From Collinsella sp. (lineage in GTDB: Bacteria > Actinomycetota > Coriobacteriia > Coriobacteriales > Coriobacteriaceae): 64,000 bases of DNA. A model generated the notes under the pieces. That model was given only the letters and a program-made list of their open reading frames with translations. It had not been told where the DNA came from and did not search any database. This document shows positions 14,875 to 23,291 of the stretch, one piece after another. Within the stretch, counting starts at the first letter, position 1. The number at the start of each line of letters is the position of its first letter. Position numbers and translations under genes: made by a program. The DNA is taken from the NCBI GenBank assembly GCA_019419585.1, contig DXZQ01000015.1, positions 1 to 64,000 on the forward strand, in the 5' to 3' direction.

Positions 14875-14950
14875 TCGAGCTCGTAGCAGCCATCCCCCTT
14901 CGGGCACACCACGACGGGCGTGAGCACGCCGCACTCGGAGCCTTTTGACC
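14871..14950 (-). pseudogene. short ParB-like fragment
   Basis: The minus strand reads SECGVLTPVVVCPKGDGCYEL, very close to the start of the ParB/Spo0J nuclease-like domain (pattern GVLxPVVVRPxGDGxYELIAG). There is no start, no downstream domain and the frame loses coding character near 14870. It is probably a scrap of a partition gene from a mobile element. Confidence 0.4.
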
Positions 14951-15006
14951 TAGTCATTGGGGACGTTCTTAAACGACTAGTCATTCAAGAACGTCCCCAA
15001 CGACTA
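14951..15006. repeat. palindrome with GGGGACGTTCTT arms
   Basis: Perfect 14-base arms (14957-14970 and 14987-15000), extended by TAGTC/GACTA with one mismatch. It shares the GGGGACG core with the 13.5-kb element. Confidence 0.75.
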
Positions 15007-15039
15007 CCCCCAACGTCGATGTTTTGGCAACGACAGCGA

Positions 15040-15139
15040 AAGCCCGCCAGGGCGAGCAAGGTGCCTTGAAACGAGGCGGCATTGACCTTCTGGTCATGCC
15101 GCCGAAGTTGAAAGGCAGATTGCCGCCCTGGCGGGCTTG
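15040..15139. repeat. structured element: 15-bp outer stem with inner hairpin
   Basis: AAGCCCGCCAGGGCG (15040-15054) pairs perfectly with 15125-15139. Inside, 15075-15103 folds as GGCGGCAT(T)GACC-TTCT-GGTC-ATGCCGCC. It lies just beyond the livF stop and resembles in layout the element after fba. Confidence 0.65.
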
Positions 15140-15151
15140 TAGCGTCAAGTA

Positions 15152-15181
15152 GTTACGGCGTTTGGTAAAACGCCGTAACTA
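15152..15181 (-). terminator. 13-bp perfect hairpin after livF
   Basis: AGTTACGGCGTTT, loop of four, AAACGCCGTAACT, directly abutting the livF stop codon. There is no U-tract, so it is a possible 3' end or stabiliser of the liv mRNA. Confidence 0.55.
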
Positions 15182-15182
15182 T

Positions 15183-15896
15183 CTAACCACCAAGATATGC
15201 TTTGCGAACGTTATCGTCGTGCAGGAGCTCTTGGCCGGTGCCGGTCATGGTGATCTTGCCGGTCTCGAGCACGTAGCCGCGCGTGGCGATTGAAAGCGCC
15301 ATCTGGGCGTTCTGCTCGACCAGAAGCACCGTGGTACCGGCCTTGTGCAGGTCCTCGACAATCTGGAAGATCTGCTCAATCAGAATCGGCGCCAGACCCA
15401 TGGAAGGCTCATCGAGCATGAGCAGCTTGGGGTTGCTCATAAGGGCGCGCCCCATAACGAGCATCTGCTGTTCGCCGCCCGAAAGGGTGCCGGCGACCTG
15501 GCGACGGCGCTCCTTAAGGCGCGGGAACTGCTCGTAGACGCGCTCAAGGCCCGGAGCCACCGTGGACTTGGGCTGCGTGTAGGCGCCCATCTCCAGGTTC
15601 TCCTCGACCGTCATCTGCAAAAAGGCGCGACGGCCCTCGGGAACCTGGGCCAGGCCCTTGCCCACCAGTTTATCGGCAGGCGTATGGGTAATGTCCTCGC
15701 CCATAAACTTGATGGAGCCGGTCTTGGAACGCAGCAGGCCCGAGATGGTTTTAAGCGTCGTGGACTTACCGGCGCCGTTCGCGCCGATCAGGGCCACGAT
15801 CTCGCCCTCGTTGACGTTAAAGGAGATGTCCTTGATGGCGTGGATAGCGCCGTACCAGACGTTGATGTTGTAGACGGAAAGCATCGGCTCTGCCAT
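15183..15896 (-). CDS. livF: branched-chain amino acid ABC transporter ATPase LivF
   Basis: Cytoplasmic ATPase subunit of a LivHMGF-type importer. The 237-residue product has Walker A GANGAGKS, Q-loop, the signature LSGGEQQMLVMGRAL, Walker B LLMLDEPSMGLAP and the H-loop region LLVEQNAQ. The short N-terminus LSVYNINVWYGAIHAIKDIS and the ending YLGG are typical of LivF. It is the last gene of the run, adjacent to livG with no gap. Confidence 0.96.
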   Translation of the reverse strand: MAEPMLSVYNINVWYGAIHAIKDISFNVNEGEIVALIGANGAGKSTTLKTISGLLRSKTGSIKFMGEDITHTPADKLVGKGLAQVPEGRRAFLQMTVEENLEMGAYTQPKSTVAPGLERVYEQFPRLKERRRQVAGTLSGGEQQMLVMGRALMSNPKLLMLDEPSMGLAPILIEQIFQIVEDLHKAGTTVLLVEQNAQMALSIATRGYVLETGKITMTGTGQELLHDDNVRKAYLGG

Positions 15897-16757
15897 TTAG
15901 TTCTCCCCCTTATCCTGCTTGCCCAGATATGCCTCAATTACGGCATCGTTGTTCTGGATCTCCTCGGCCGTGCCCTTGGCGATGACCTTACCAAAGTTGA
16001 GCACGCAGATGCCCTCGCAGATGTTCATGACGAGCGACATGTCGTGCTCGATAAGCATAATGGCGATGCCAAAGGTGTCGCGGATCTTGACGATGTTCTC
16101 CATGAGCTCCGCGGTCTCGGACGGGTTCATGCCGGCGGCAGGCTCGTCGAGCAGCAGCAGTTTGGGGTTGGTGGCAAGCGCGCGGACGATCTCCAGACGA
16201 CGCTGGGCGCCGTAAGGCAGCGAGCCGGCCTGCTCGTTTGCCAGGTGCTCCATATCAAAAATGGACAGCAGCTCCATGGCGCGCTCGTGGGCGGCCTTCT
16301 CGTGCTTCCAGTACGTCGGCAGACGCAGCACGCCCTCAAAACCAGAGTAGCGCTCCTGGTTGTGCAGGCCGACCTTAACGTTGTCCTCCACCGTCATGGT
16401 GTTGAACAGGCGAATGTTCTGGAACGTACGGGCGATACCCATGCGGTTGACCTGATAGACCGACTTGCCCGAGGTGTCCTCACCGTCGAGCAGGATGGTA
16501 CCGTGCGTGGGCTGGTACACCTTGGTGAGCAGGTTGAAGACCGTGGTCTTACCGGCACCGTTGGGACCGATCAGACCGGCGATCTCGGTCTTACCGATGG
16601 TCAGGCTAAAGTCGTCGACTGCCTTAAGGCCGCCAAATTCAATGCCCAAGTGGATGCACTCGAGCGCCGGGCGCTGGCCCAGGTCGCGGTCGGGAACGAT
16701 GGCGCCAGAAGGATACGGGACCATCTTGCCCTTGTTGAACTCAAACTTACTGGGCAT
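15897..16757 (-). CDS. livG: branched-chain amino acid ABC transporter ATPase LivG
   Basis: Second ATPase of the importer, 286 residues from the chosen ATG at 16757 (AGGAGG upstream, overlapping the livM end by 11 bases). Walker A is GPNGAGKTT; the LivG-specific region GIARTFQNIRLF is followed by the signature LPYGAQRRLEIVRAL, Walker B LLLLDEPAAGMNP and the H-loop IEHDMSLV. It carries a 40-residue N-terminal extension before the usual LECIHLGIEFGG start, uncommon for LivG. Confidence 0.95.
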   Translation of the reverse strand: MPSKFEFNKGKMVPYPSGAIVPDRDLGQRPALECIHLGIEFGGLKAVDDFSLTIGKTEIAGLIGPNGAGKTTVFNLLTKVYQPTHGTILLDGEDTSGKSVYQVNRMGIARTFQNIRLFNTMTVEDNVKVGLHNQERYSGFEGVLRLPTYWKHEKAAHERAMELLSIFDMEHLANEQAGSLPYGAQRRLEIVRALATNPKLLLLDEPAAGMNPSETAELMENIVKIRDTFGIAIMLIEHDMSLVMNICEGICVLNFGKVIAKGTAEEIQNNDAVIEAYLGKQDKGEN

Positions 16758-17826
16758 CGGCTGCCACCTCCTTCTTGGAAGCAAAGCGGTCCTTAATGCG
16801 TGCGAAGAACGACTTGAGCTGCGGGTTGTTGGTAAAGATCATGACCAGGATCAGCACGATGGCGTAGATGAGCATGCGGTAGTCCGAGAACTGACGGAGC
16901 AGCTCGGGAAGCACCGTGAGCAACGCCGCCGCGATGACGGAGCCGCGCATATTGCCCAGACCGCCAAGGACCACGAACACCAGGATGAGGATGGACGTGT
17001 TGAAGTCGAACTTGGTGGCGGAGAGCTGCGAGAAGTTACCGCCGAAGAGAGCTCCGGCAGCACCGGCAAGGGCAGCGGAAACCACGAAGGCGATCATGCG
17101 GTACTCGGTGACGGAGATGCCTACGGACTCGGCTGCAATCTTGTTATCGCGCACGGCCATAATGGCACGGCCGGTACGGCTGCGAACCAGGTTGAGTACG
17201 ATCACGAGTGCGACCATGACCAGGATGGCACCGGCGAGGAAGGTCGAGTACGTCGACACGCCCGAGGCGCCCTGGGCGCCCTTGATGATGGCGGTGCCGT
17301 CCTCGAGCAGGTGCAGGTCGTCGATCGTGGAGTTGCCCGTGATGTTAAAGATCACGTGCAGACCGCGGGAGTCGACGCCCACAATGAGGCAGGTGACGAT
17401 CTCTTTGATGATCTCGCCAAAAGCCAGGGTCACAATGGCCAGATAGTCGCCGCTCAGACGCAGGACCGGGATACCGATCAAGAAGCCCAAGATGGCAGCG
17501 GCGATAGCGCCGACCACGATGCTGATGATCAGGCGCATCGGATCGGACGGGACGGCGCTCTCCAGCGCGACCGCGGTGACGATGCCCGTGTAGGCACCGA
17601 CGCTCATAAAGCCCGCGTGGCCCAGCGACAAGTCGCCCGCGATGCCGACGACGAGGTTGAGGGAGATGGCCATGACGATGTAGGCCGTAATGGGAACCAG
17701 CTGACCGGCGATCATGCGCGGGATCATGTGGTTAGACTGCATAAAGAACACGATGGCAAATGCCACGATGCACATGGCGTACGTAACAAAGTCGTGACGC
17801 GTCTGCTTGTCTTTAAGAAACTTCAT
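16747..17826 (-). CDS. livM: branched-chain amino acid ABC transporter permease LivM
   Basis: Membrane subunit of about 359 residues with eight or more hydrophobic helices. The family pattern GDLSLGHAGFMSVGAYTG, GDYLAIVTLAFGEI and GRAIMAVRDNKIAAESVG (permease coupling loop) is clear, as is GGLGNMRGSVIAAALL. The ATG at 17826 is nine bases after the livH stop with AGGTGA before it; a GTG at 17835 is an alternative. It overlaps livG. Confidence 0.95.
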   Translation of the reverse strand: MKFLKDKQTRHDFVTYAMCIVAFAIVFFMQSNHMIPRMIAGQLVPITAYIVMAISLNLVVGIAGDLSLGHAGFMSVGAYTGIVTAVALESAVPSDPMRLIISIVVGAIAAAILGFLIGIPVLRLSGDYLAIVTLAFGEIIKEIVTCLIVGVDSRGLHVIFNITGNSTIDDLHLLEDGTAIIKGAQGASGVSTYSTFLAGAILVMVALVIVLNLVRSRTGRAIMAVRDNKIAAESVGISVTEYRMIAFVVSAALAGAAGALFGGNFSQLSATKFDFNTSILILVFVVLGGLGNMRGSVIAAALLTVLPELLRQFSDYRMLIYAIVLILVMIFTNNPQLKSFFARIKDRFASKKEVAADAQ

Positions 17827-17835
17827 AACGCTCAC

Positions 17836-18717
17836 CTACACCTTCTCGGGGACGTACTTGCCCAAGAGGCCGGCAGGCTTGACGAGCAGGACGATGATCA
17901 AAACACCAAAGACGATGGAGTTGGCAAGGCTCGTGGAAATGTAAGCCTGCGCCATCGCCTCGATGATGCCGATGAGAATGCCGCCGACAAAGGCACCGGG
18001 GATGGAGCCGATGCCGCCGAAAACGGCAGCGTCGAAGGCCTTGATGCCAGGCATGGCGCCCGTGGTGGGCTGCAGGACCGGCGAGTAGGAGCACAGGAGC
18101 ACACCGGCGATGGCGGCAAGGGCGGAGCCGATGGCAAACGTCATCGAAATAGTGCGGTTGACGTTGATGCCCATGAGCTGAGCGGCGGCCTTGTCCTCGG
18201 ACACGGCGCGCATGGCTTTGCCCATCTTGGTCTTACCTGTAAAGAACATCAGGCCGGCCATGATAACCAGGCAGGCGACGATGGTGACGAGCGAGACTGC
18301 GCTTACATTGAACTTGGCCAAGAACTCCGGCACCTGGAAGGTGACGAGCGAAGTGAAGTTCTTGGGCGTGGCGCCCCACAGAAGCTGCGCGGCATTCTGC
18401 AGGAAGTAGGACACGCCGATGGCCGTGATCAGAACGGCCAGCGGGCCCGCCTGACGCAGCGGCTTGTATGCCAGACCCTCGATGAGAACACCGAGAACGG
18501 TACAGACCACACAAGAGAGAATTACAGATGCCCAGCCCGGGAGGCCGAGATACGACGTGGCGCAGAACGAGACATAGGCACCGACCATGATGACGTCGCC
18601 GTGAGCGAAGTTGAGCATCTTGGCGATACCGTAGACCATGGTGTAGCCCAACGCGATGATGGCGTAGACGCTGCCCATGGACAGGCCGTTGACCAGGTAT
18701 TGGATAAAGACCGTCAT
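17836..18717 (-). CDS. livH: branched-chain amino acid ABC transporter permease LivH
   Basis: The other membrane subunit, 293 residues. It has the LivH N-terminus YLVNGLSMGSVYAIIALGYT, MLNFAHGDVIMVGAY, the coupling loop GKAMRAVSEDKAAAQLMGIN and the late GGIGSIPGAFVGGILIGI. The start is the ATG at 18717, nine bases from AGGGGG; an ATG three codons earlier overlaps the ribosome binding site. It is followed immediately by livM. Confidence 0.95.
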   Translation of the reverse strand: MTVFIQYLVNGLSMGSVYAIIALGYTMVYGIAKMLNFAHGDVIMVGAYVSFCATSYLGLPGWASVILSCVVCTVLGVLIEGLAYKPLRQAGPLAVLITAIGVSYFLQNAAQLLWGATPKNFTSLVTFQVPEFLAKFNVSAVSLVTIVACLVIMAGLMFFTGKTKMGKAMRAVSEDKAAAQLMGINVNRTISMTFAIGSALAAIAGVLLCSYSPVLQPTTGAMPGIKAFDAAVFGGIGSIPGAFVGGILIGIIEAMAQAYISTSLANSIVFGVLIIVLLVKPAGLLGKYVPEKV

Positions 18718-18856
18718 GTTCCACATCCCCCTTTCGAATAGGTTTCCAGTTGATGTATGAAACAGGGACGTTACATCGTCCCTAGATACCAAGCAAGCAG
18801 GGAAGGCCAAAACCTCCCCTGCTTGGGATCAAAACCGCTCTATGTAAGGCGGCCTA

Positions 18857-20044
18857 TTAGGCCTGTACGTACTTGCCGTCGGTGATGACGTACGCCGTGG
18901 GCTCCTTCTGGACCTGGCCCTTATCGTTCCAGGTGAGCTTGCCGGTCAGACCGTCAACGGTAATCTTGAGCATAGCCTTGGGCAGCTTCTCGGCGACCTC
19001 GGTCGGGTCGGCGTCGACACCAAGACCGGCCTCCTTGAGGGCCTCGGCCACCGCGTGCACGCCGTCGTAGGCGTCAGCGGCAAACTGGTCGGGGGTATCG
19101 CCGTACTTATCCTTGTAAGCGTTGACGAAGTCGGCGTTCTTCTCGTCGTCGGCGGAGAACGGGGTCATGAGCAGCAGACCCTCGGCAAGAGAGGTGTCGA
19201 AGCCCTCAACGCCCAGGATGCCGTCCATGCCGTCGCAGCCCATCATCTTGACGTCGTAGCCCATGTCCTTGGCGTTCTTGAGCAGGACGGACGCCGGCGT
19301 GTAGTAGATCGGCGCAAAGATCATGGTGGCGCCGGCCTGCTTGGCCTTGGTCAGCTGGTTGGTAAAGCTCGTGGCGGAGTCGTCCTTAAAGGTCTCCTCG
19401 TCAACAACCTCGAGCTTGGACTCAGCGGCCTGGGCCTTAAAGGAATCCGCGATGCCCGAAGAATAGGCGTCGCCGGAGTTATAGAACAGCACGAACTTCT
19501 CGTCCGCATACTTCTGCGCCAGGAACTTGGCAGCGTTGACACCCTGGTTGGGGTCGGTGAAGCAAACCTGGAAGACGCAATCCTTGCCGTCGGTGACGTC
19601 CTCGGAGGACGCGGACGGGGTGATCATGAATGTCTTGGGGTCGTTACCGCACTCGGCGGCAACGGCAACCGACGCACCCGTGGTGGTCGGACCGACGAGG
19701 GCCTGCATGCCCCAGTCGAGCAGGGTGTTGAAGGCGTTGACGGCCTTCTCGCCATCGGCCTGGTCATCCTCGGCCTTGCTGGCAAGCGGCAGCTCCTTGG
19801 TCGAGAAATCCTTGCAGCCAAGCTCGACACCCTGGGTAACGGACTTGCCGTAGGACGCGTTGGCGCCGGTCAGCGGGCCGATAGTGCCGATCTTAAACGA
19901 AGCGTCGCTCGAAGCGGAACCGCTGTCGCCACCGTTGGAGGAGCAGCCAGCTAGAATGGACATCGCCCCCAGACCTGCTGCGCTCGCGATAACGCTCCTG
20001 CGATTCATAACAGGGTTCAATGACTTACCGGTGAGGCTCGACAT
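18857..20044 (-). CDS. livJ: branched-chain amino acid binding lipoprotein, paralogue 1
   Basis: Extracytoplasmic substrate-binding protein of 395 residues. The N-terminus has a charged stretch with NRRSV, a hydrophobic segment and the lipobox ILAGC, so it should be a lipoprotein. The mature part is a periplasmic-binding type I fold (IGTIGPLTGANASYGKSV at the start; AADAYDGVHAVAEAL late). GAGGAG precedes the ATG. It lies upstream of livH by 139 bases, so it likely feeds this transporter. A close paralogue lies directly upstream at 20316-21482. Confidence 0.93.
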   Translation of the reverse strand: MSSLTGKSLNPVMNRRSVIASAAGLGAMSILAGCSSNGGDSGSASSDASFKIGTIGPLTGANASYGKSVTQGVELGCKDFSTKELPLASKAEDDQADGEKAVNAFNTLLDWGMQALVGPTTTGASVAVAAECGNDPKTFMITPSASSEDVTDGKDCVFQVCFTDPNQGVNAAKFLAQKYADEKFVLFYNSGDAYSSGIADSFKAQAAESKLEVVDEETFKDDSATSFTNQLTKAKQAGATMIFAPIYYTPASVLLKNAKDMGYDVKMMGCDGMDGILGVEGFDTSLAEGLLLMTPFSADDEKNADFVNAYKDKYGDTPDQFAADAYDGVHAVAEALKEAGLGVDADPTEVAEKLPKAMLKITVDGLTGKLTWNDKGQVQKEPTAYVITDGKYVQA

Positions 20045-20065
20045 GCGGCTCTCCTCTCAAATCTC

Positions 20066-20111
20066 GTCGGGTTTTGGTTACCCGACAGGCCATCCTTCGC
20101 CGTGTTCGGCG
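20066..20111 (-). promoter_or_regulatory. two hairpins in the leader of livJ paralogue 1
   Basis: GTCGGGT-N7-ACCCGAC (20066-20086) and CGCCG-AACA-CGGCG (20098-20111) lie just before the ribosome binding site. The upstream stretch 20112-20315 is AT-rich for this genome and presumably holds the promoter, but no clear -35/-10 pair was found. Confidence 0.4.
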
Positions 20112-20315
20112 TTCGCAAAATAGTAGACGCTTTAGTTAGGAAAAGTGGCGATTATTTCAACTTTTCTTTGGATTTGTTCATTTATCCATGTTTCTGCGTA
20201 TTTCTATTCTTTTATGCAGTAATGCCACTTTATTATGTAAAAGTAATGTTTCCATTCTGTTACAAGCGTCCCTGCCCTGAATAATACAGCCTCACCGGTC
20301 GCGTTTTATGCGCAC

Positions 20316-21482
20316 TTAGGCAGCGATGTACTTGCCGTCCTGAATCACATAGGCCGTAGCAGGCTTTTCGACTTGGCCCTCGTCGTTCCACGTGAGCTCG
20401 CCCGTCAGGCCCTCGATCTTGATTTTACGCATGGCCTTGGCGAGGTCGCCGGCAATGTCGGCGCCGTCGGCCGTAATATCGATGTCTGCCTTATCGATAG
20501 CCTCGACAATCGCATGGACGCAGTCATAGGCATCGGCGGCAAACTGGTTGGGCGTCTCGTCGTAGGCGTCCTTATATGCCTTGACGAAGTCGGCGTTCTT
20601 CTCATCGTCGGCAGAGAACGGGGTCATGAGCAGCACACCCTCGGCAAGGGAGGTGTCGAAGCCCTCAACGGAGAGCAGGCCGTCCATGCCGTCGGTACCC
20701 ATGAGGGTCATGTCGTATCCCATGTCCTTGGCATTCTTGAGCAAAACGGACGCCGGCGTGTAGTAGATCGGCGCAAAGATGAGCGTGGCGCCGGCCTCCT
20801 TGGCCTTGGTGAGCTGGTTGGTAAAGCTCGTGGAGGAGTCGTCCTTAAAGGTCTCGGTATCGACGATGTCGAGCTTGGATGCCTTGGCCTGCTCGGCAAA
20901 GGCATCGGCAACACCCGAGCTGTACGTATCGCCGGAGTTGTAGAACAGGGCGATCTTGGCGTCTGCATACTTCTCGGCCAAAAACTTGGCAGCACTCGCG
21001 CCCATGGTGGGGTCGGTAAAGCAAACCTGGAAAACCGTGGTCTTGTCCTTGGTGACGTCGAGGGACGAAGCAGAGGGCGTGACCATGAGCATATCGTCGG
21101 CGATCTCGCCCGAGACAGCGACGGCGGCACCAGTCGTGACGGGGCCGACGAGCGCCTGCATGCCCCAGTCGCACAGGGTATTGAAGGCGTTGATAGCCTT
21201 CTCGCCGTCGGCGACGTCATCCTCGGACTTAAGCGAGAGTTTGAGGTCCTTGGTCGAGAAATCCTTGGCGGCAAGCTTGGCACCCTTCTCGGCCGAAACG
21301 CCATAGGTTGCCGCGGCGCCGGTCAGAGGGCCGATGACACCGATCTTGAAGGTCTTGCCGTCATCGGCGGTGCCGCCGTCCGAGCCACCCGACGAGCAAC
21401 CAGCGAGTGCGGCGGTGCTGCCGAGCGCCGCAGCGCCGGCGAGAAAGTTCCTACGGCTGAGCGTGCTGTTGATGTTGAACAT
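20316..21482 (-). CDS. branched-chain amino acid binding lipoprotein, paralogue 2
   Basis: A second substrate-binding lipoprotein of 388 residues with a twin-arginine-like start (LSRRNFLAGAAALG) and lipobox ALAGC. It closely matches paralogue 1 through the body (TSFTNQLTKAK, IFAPIYYTPASVLLKNAKDM, DTSLAEGVLLMTPFSADDEK), so the pair is a tandem duplication that has diverged at the ends. GGGGGA precedes the ATG. It may widen the substrate range of the single LivHMGF transporter. The lipobox makes export with lipid anchoring likely. Confidence 0.92.
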   Translation of the reverse strand: MFNINSTLSRRNFLAGAAALGSTAALAGCSSGGSDGGTADDGKTFKIGVIGPLTGAAATYGVSAEKGAKLAAKDFSTKDLKLSLKSEDDVADGEKAINAFNTLCDWGMQALVGPVTTGAAVAVSGEIADDMLMVTPSASSLDVTKDKTTVFQVCFTDPTMGASAAKFLAEKYADAKIALFYNSGDTYSSGVADAFAEQAKASKLDIVDTETFKDDSSTSFTNQLTKAKEAGATLIFAPIYYTPASVLLKNAKDMGYDMTLMGTDGMDGLLSVEGFDTSLAEGVLLMTPFSADDEKNADFVKAYKDAYDETPNQFAADAYDCVHAIVEAIDKADIDITADGADIAGDLAKAMRKIKIEGLTGELTWNDEGQVEKPATAYVIQDGKYIAA

Positions 21483-21733
21483 GGTGTCCCCCTTTTTCGC
21501 TGGCCGCGGTGCGGCCGTCTTGCGGTACAGGGCAAACCTTATGGCGCAAACGTTGACAGTTTGTTACGGAAGTCCGTTTGTAGCGAGCGTGTTTCCAATG
21601 TTTCCGCAGCGTTTCGGGGGTGCCGTTTTGTGCGGCTCCTGTTGCCTGGCGAGCACGCGCCCCCGGTTCACGCTAGAATGCACTCAACCTTTAAGCGGTT
21701 TATCCATCCATAAGATGCACGAAGGAGTTATCT

Positions 21734-23077
21734 ATGAGCGAACCCCTGCGCACCGTGAACGTCGGTCTGATCGGTCTGGGAACCGTCGGCGGCGGCGTGG
21801 CCCGTCTGATCAAGAGCCACCACGATGAGTACCTGGCAGCCTACGGCATCGACCTTAAGCTGACCCGCGCCTGCGCGCTTGCTTGGGAGCAGGCCGAGGC
21901 GGCAGGCATTGAGCGCGAGGCCTTTACGAGCGACTGGCACGATGTCGTCACCGACCCCGCCGTCGACATCGTCGTCGAGCTGATTGGTGGCGAGCATCCC
22001 GCAACCGAGATCTTCACCACTGCCTTCGAGAACGGCAAGCATGTCGTCTCCGCCAACAAGGCCCTGCTGGGCCGCCATGTCGAGACGCTTGCCGAGAAGG
22101 CGCGTGCGTGCGGCGTGCAGATTAAGTGCGAGGCCAGCTGCGGTGGCGGCATCCCCATTGTCAGCACACTCGAGCACGACCTGGTGGGTAACAAGATCCT
22201 GACCATCGCCGGCATCCTCAACGGCACCACCAACTACATCCTGTCGCGCATGGACGCCGAGGGCGCCGATTACGCTGACGTGCTCGCCGACGCACAGGCT
22301 AAGGGCTATGCCGAGGCCGACCCGTCCGCCGACGTCGACGGCTTCGATGCCGCCAGCAAGACGGCCATCCTCGCCTCCATCGGCTTTGGCACCCGCGTTA
22401 CCACCGATGATGTGTACCAGCAGGGTATCCGCACCATCGGCGCCGAGGACATCGCCCAGGCCCGCGAGCTCGGCTACACCATCAAACTGCTCGGCATCGC
22501 CCGCAACACCGACGCTGGCGTCGACGTTCGCGTGCATCCCACGCTGATCCCCGCAGACCATATGCTCGCCAAGGTCAACGGCGCCATGAACGCCGTCTAC
22601 GTGGTAGGCGACGCCGTGGGCGAGACCATGTTCTACGGCGCGGGCGCAGGCTCCTTCCCCACCGCGAGCGCCGTCGTGGGCGATATTCTGTCGCTCTCCG
22701 AGCAGATCAGCCGCGGCGTGGCTCCGCTGCCCGAGATTGAGCCCTATGGCCACAACCTCACCTTTAAGCCCATGGACGAGCTCCAGACCAAGTACTATGT
22801 GCGCCTGAAAGTCGCCGACCGCGTGGGCGCCCTGTCCGAGACGGTCGACATCTTTGCCAAGCACAACATCTCGATCTCGCTCATCAACCAGGTCGAGGAC
22901 GGCAAATCGGGCGTCAGCGATGCCTGCTCGGTCATCTTCCTGACGCACCGCGCGCTCGAGAAGGACGTCCAGGCTGCCGCCGCCGAGCTTGCCAGCGTCG
23001 ACTGCGTGGCCGAGGTCGCCAACGTCCTGCGTATCGAGGACGTCGAGGCCTGGACCGAAGGCGTCATGGCGAACTAG
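21734..23077 (+). CDS. hom: homoserine dehydrogenase
   Basis: NAD(P)-dependent enzyme that converts aspartate semialdehyde to homoserine, the branch to threonine and methionine. The 447-residue product has the nucleotide-binding motif GLIGLGTVGGG (11-21), the catalytic core with ASCGGGIPIV, ILNGTTNYIL and AEADPSADVDGFDAASK, and a C-terminal ACT domain (VRLKVADRVGALSETVDIF) for feedback control by threonine. AAGGAG lies seven bases before the ATG. It is monocistronic, divergent from the liv genes, and ends at a strong terminator. Confidence 0.96.
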   Translation: MSEPLRTVNVGLIGLGTVGGGVARLIKSHHDEYLAAYGIDLKLTRACALAWEQAEAAGIEREAFTSDWHDVVTDPAVDIVVELIGGEHPATEIFTTAFENGKHVVSANKALLGRHVETLAEKARACGVQIKCEASCGGGIPIVSTLEHDLVGNKILTIAGILNGTTNYILSRMDAEGADYADVLADAQAKGYAEADPSADVDGFDAASKTAILASIGFGTRVTTDDVYQQGIRTIGAEDIAQARELGYTIKLLGIARNTDAGVDVRVHPTLIPADHMLAKVNGAMNAVYVVGDAVGETMFYGAGAGSFPTASAVVGDILSLSEQISRGVAPLPEIEPYGHNLTFKPMDELQTKYYVRLKVADRVGALSETVDIFAKHNISISLINQVEDGKSGVSDACSVIFLTHRALEKDVQAAAAELASVDCVAEVANVLRIEDVEAWTEGVMAN

Positions 23078-23108
23078 CCCAACGCTCGCCAAGCAATACG
23101 TGCTTTGA

Positions 23109-23143
23109 GGGCTCCCGTCCGATATGGGACGGGAGCCCTTTTG
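23109..23143 (+). terminator. rho-independent terminator of hom
   Basis: GGGCTCCCGTCC, short loop, GGACGGGAGCCC followed by TTTTG, about 30 bases after the hom stop. Confidence 0.9.
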
Positions 23144-23192
23144 TCTCCTGCCCTAAGCACAACGGCAGGGCACATTTGCGCGAGCCGCTCAT

Positions 23193-23211
23193 CGGTAACG
23201 CGGGTTACCGT
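23193..23211 (+). promoter_or_regulatory. inverted repeat upstream of the SDR gene
   Basis: CGGTAAC and GTTACCG separated by about four bases, some 80 bases upstream of the reductase ATG. A possible operator; no regulator is known. Confidence 0.35.
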
Positions 23212-23291
23212 TCACCGATATGCAAACGCGGCCGATTCCGGCTACCGCTACGCTGTGCTGCGTACGTCCACCCCCGAAGAATGGAGGCACC

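Noticed and set aside
16465..18741. 758-codon plus-strand open frame opposite livM/livH
   Set aside because: It is antisense to livM and livH, which are certain. Its translation is rich in His, Gly, Asp and Arg with no domain, as expected from the complement of a GC-rich gene.
20102..20284. small plus-strand ORF between the two livJ paralogues
   Set aside because: Phe/Tyr/Cys-rich product of an AT-rich leader, no ribosome binding site, no codon bias.
21553..21584. TTGACA upstream of hom as a promoter
   Set aside because: No acceptable -10 lies 16-18 bases downstream. TAGAAT at 21674 is a better -10 but lacks a -35, so neither was listed.
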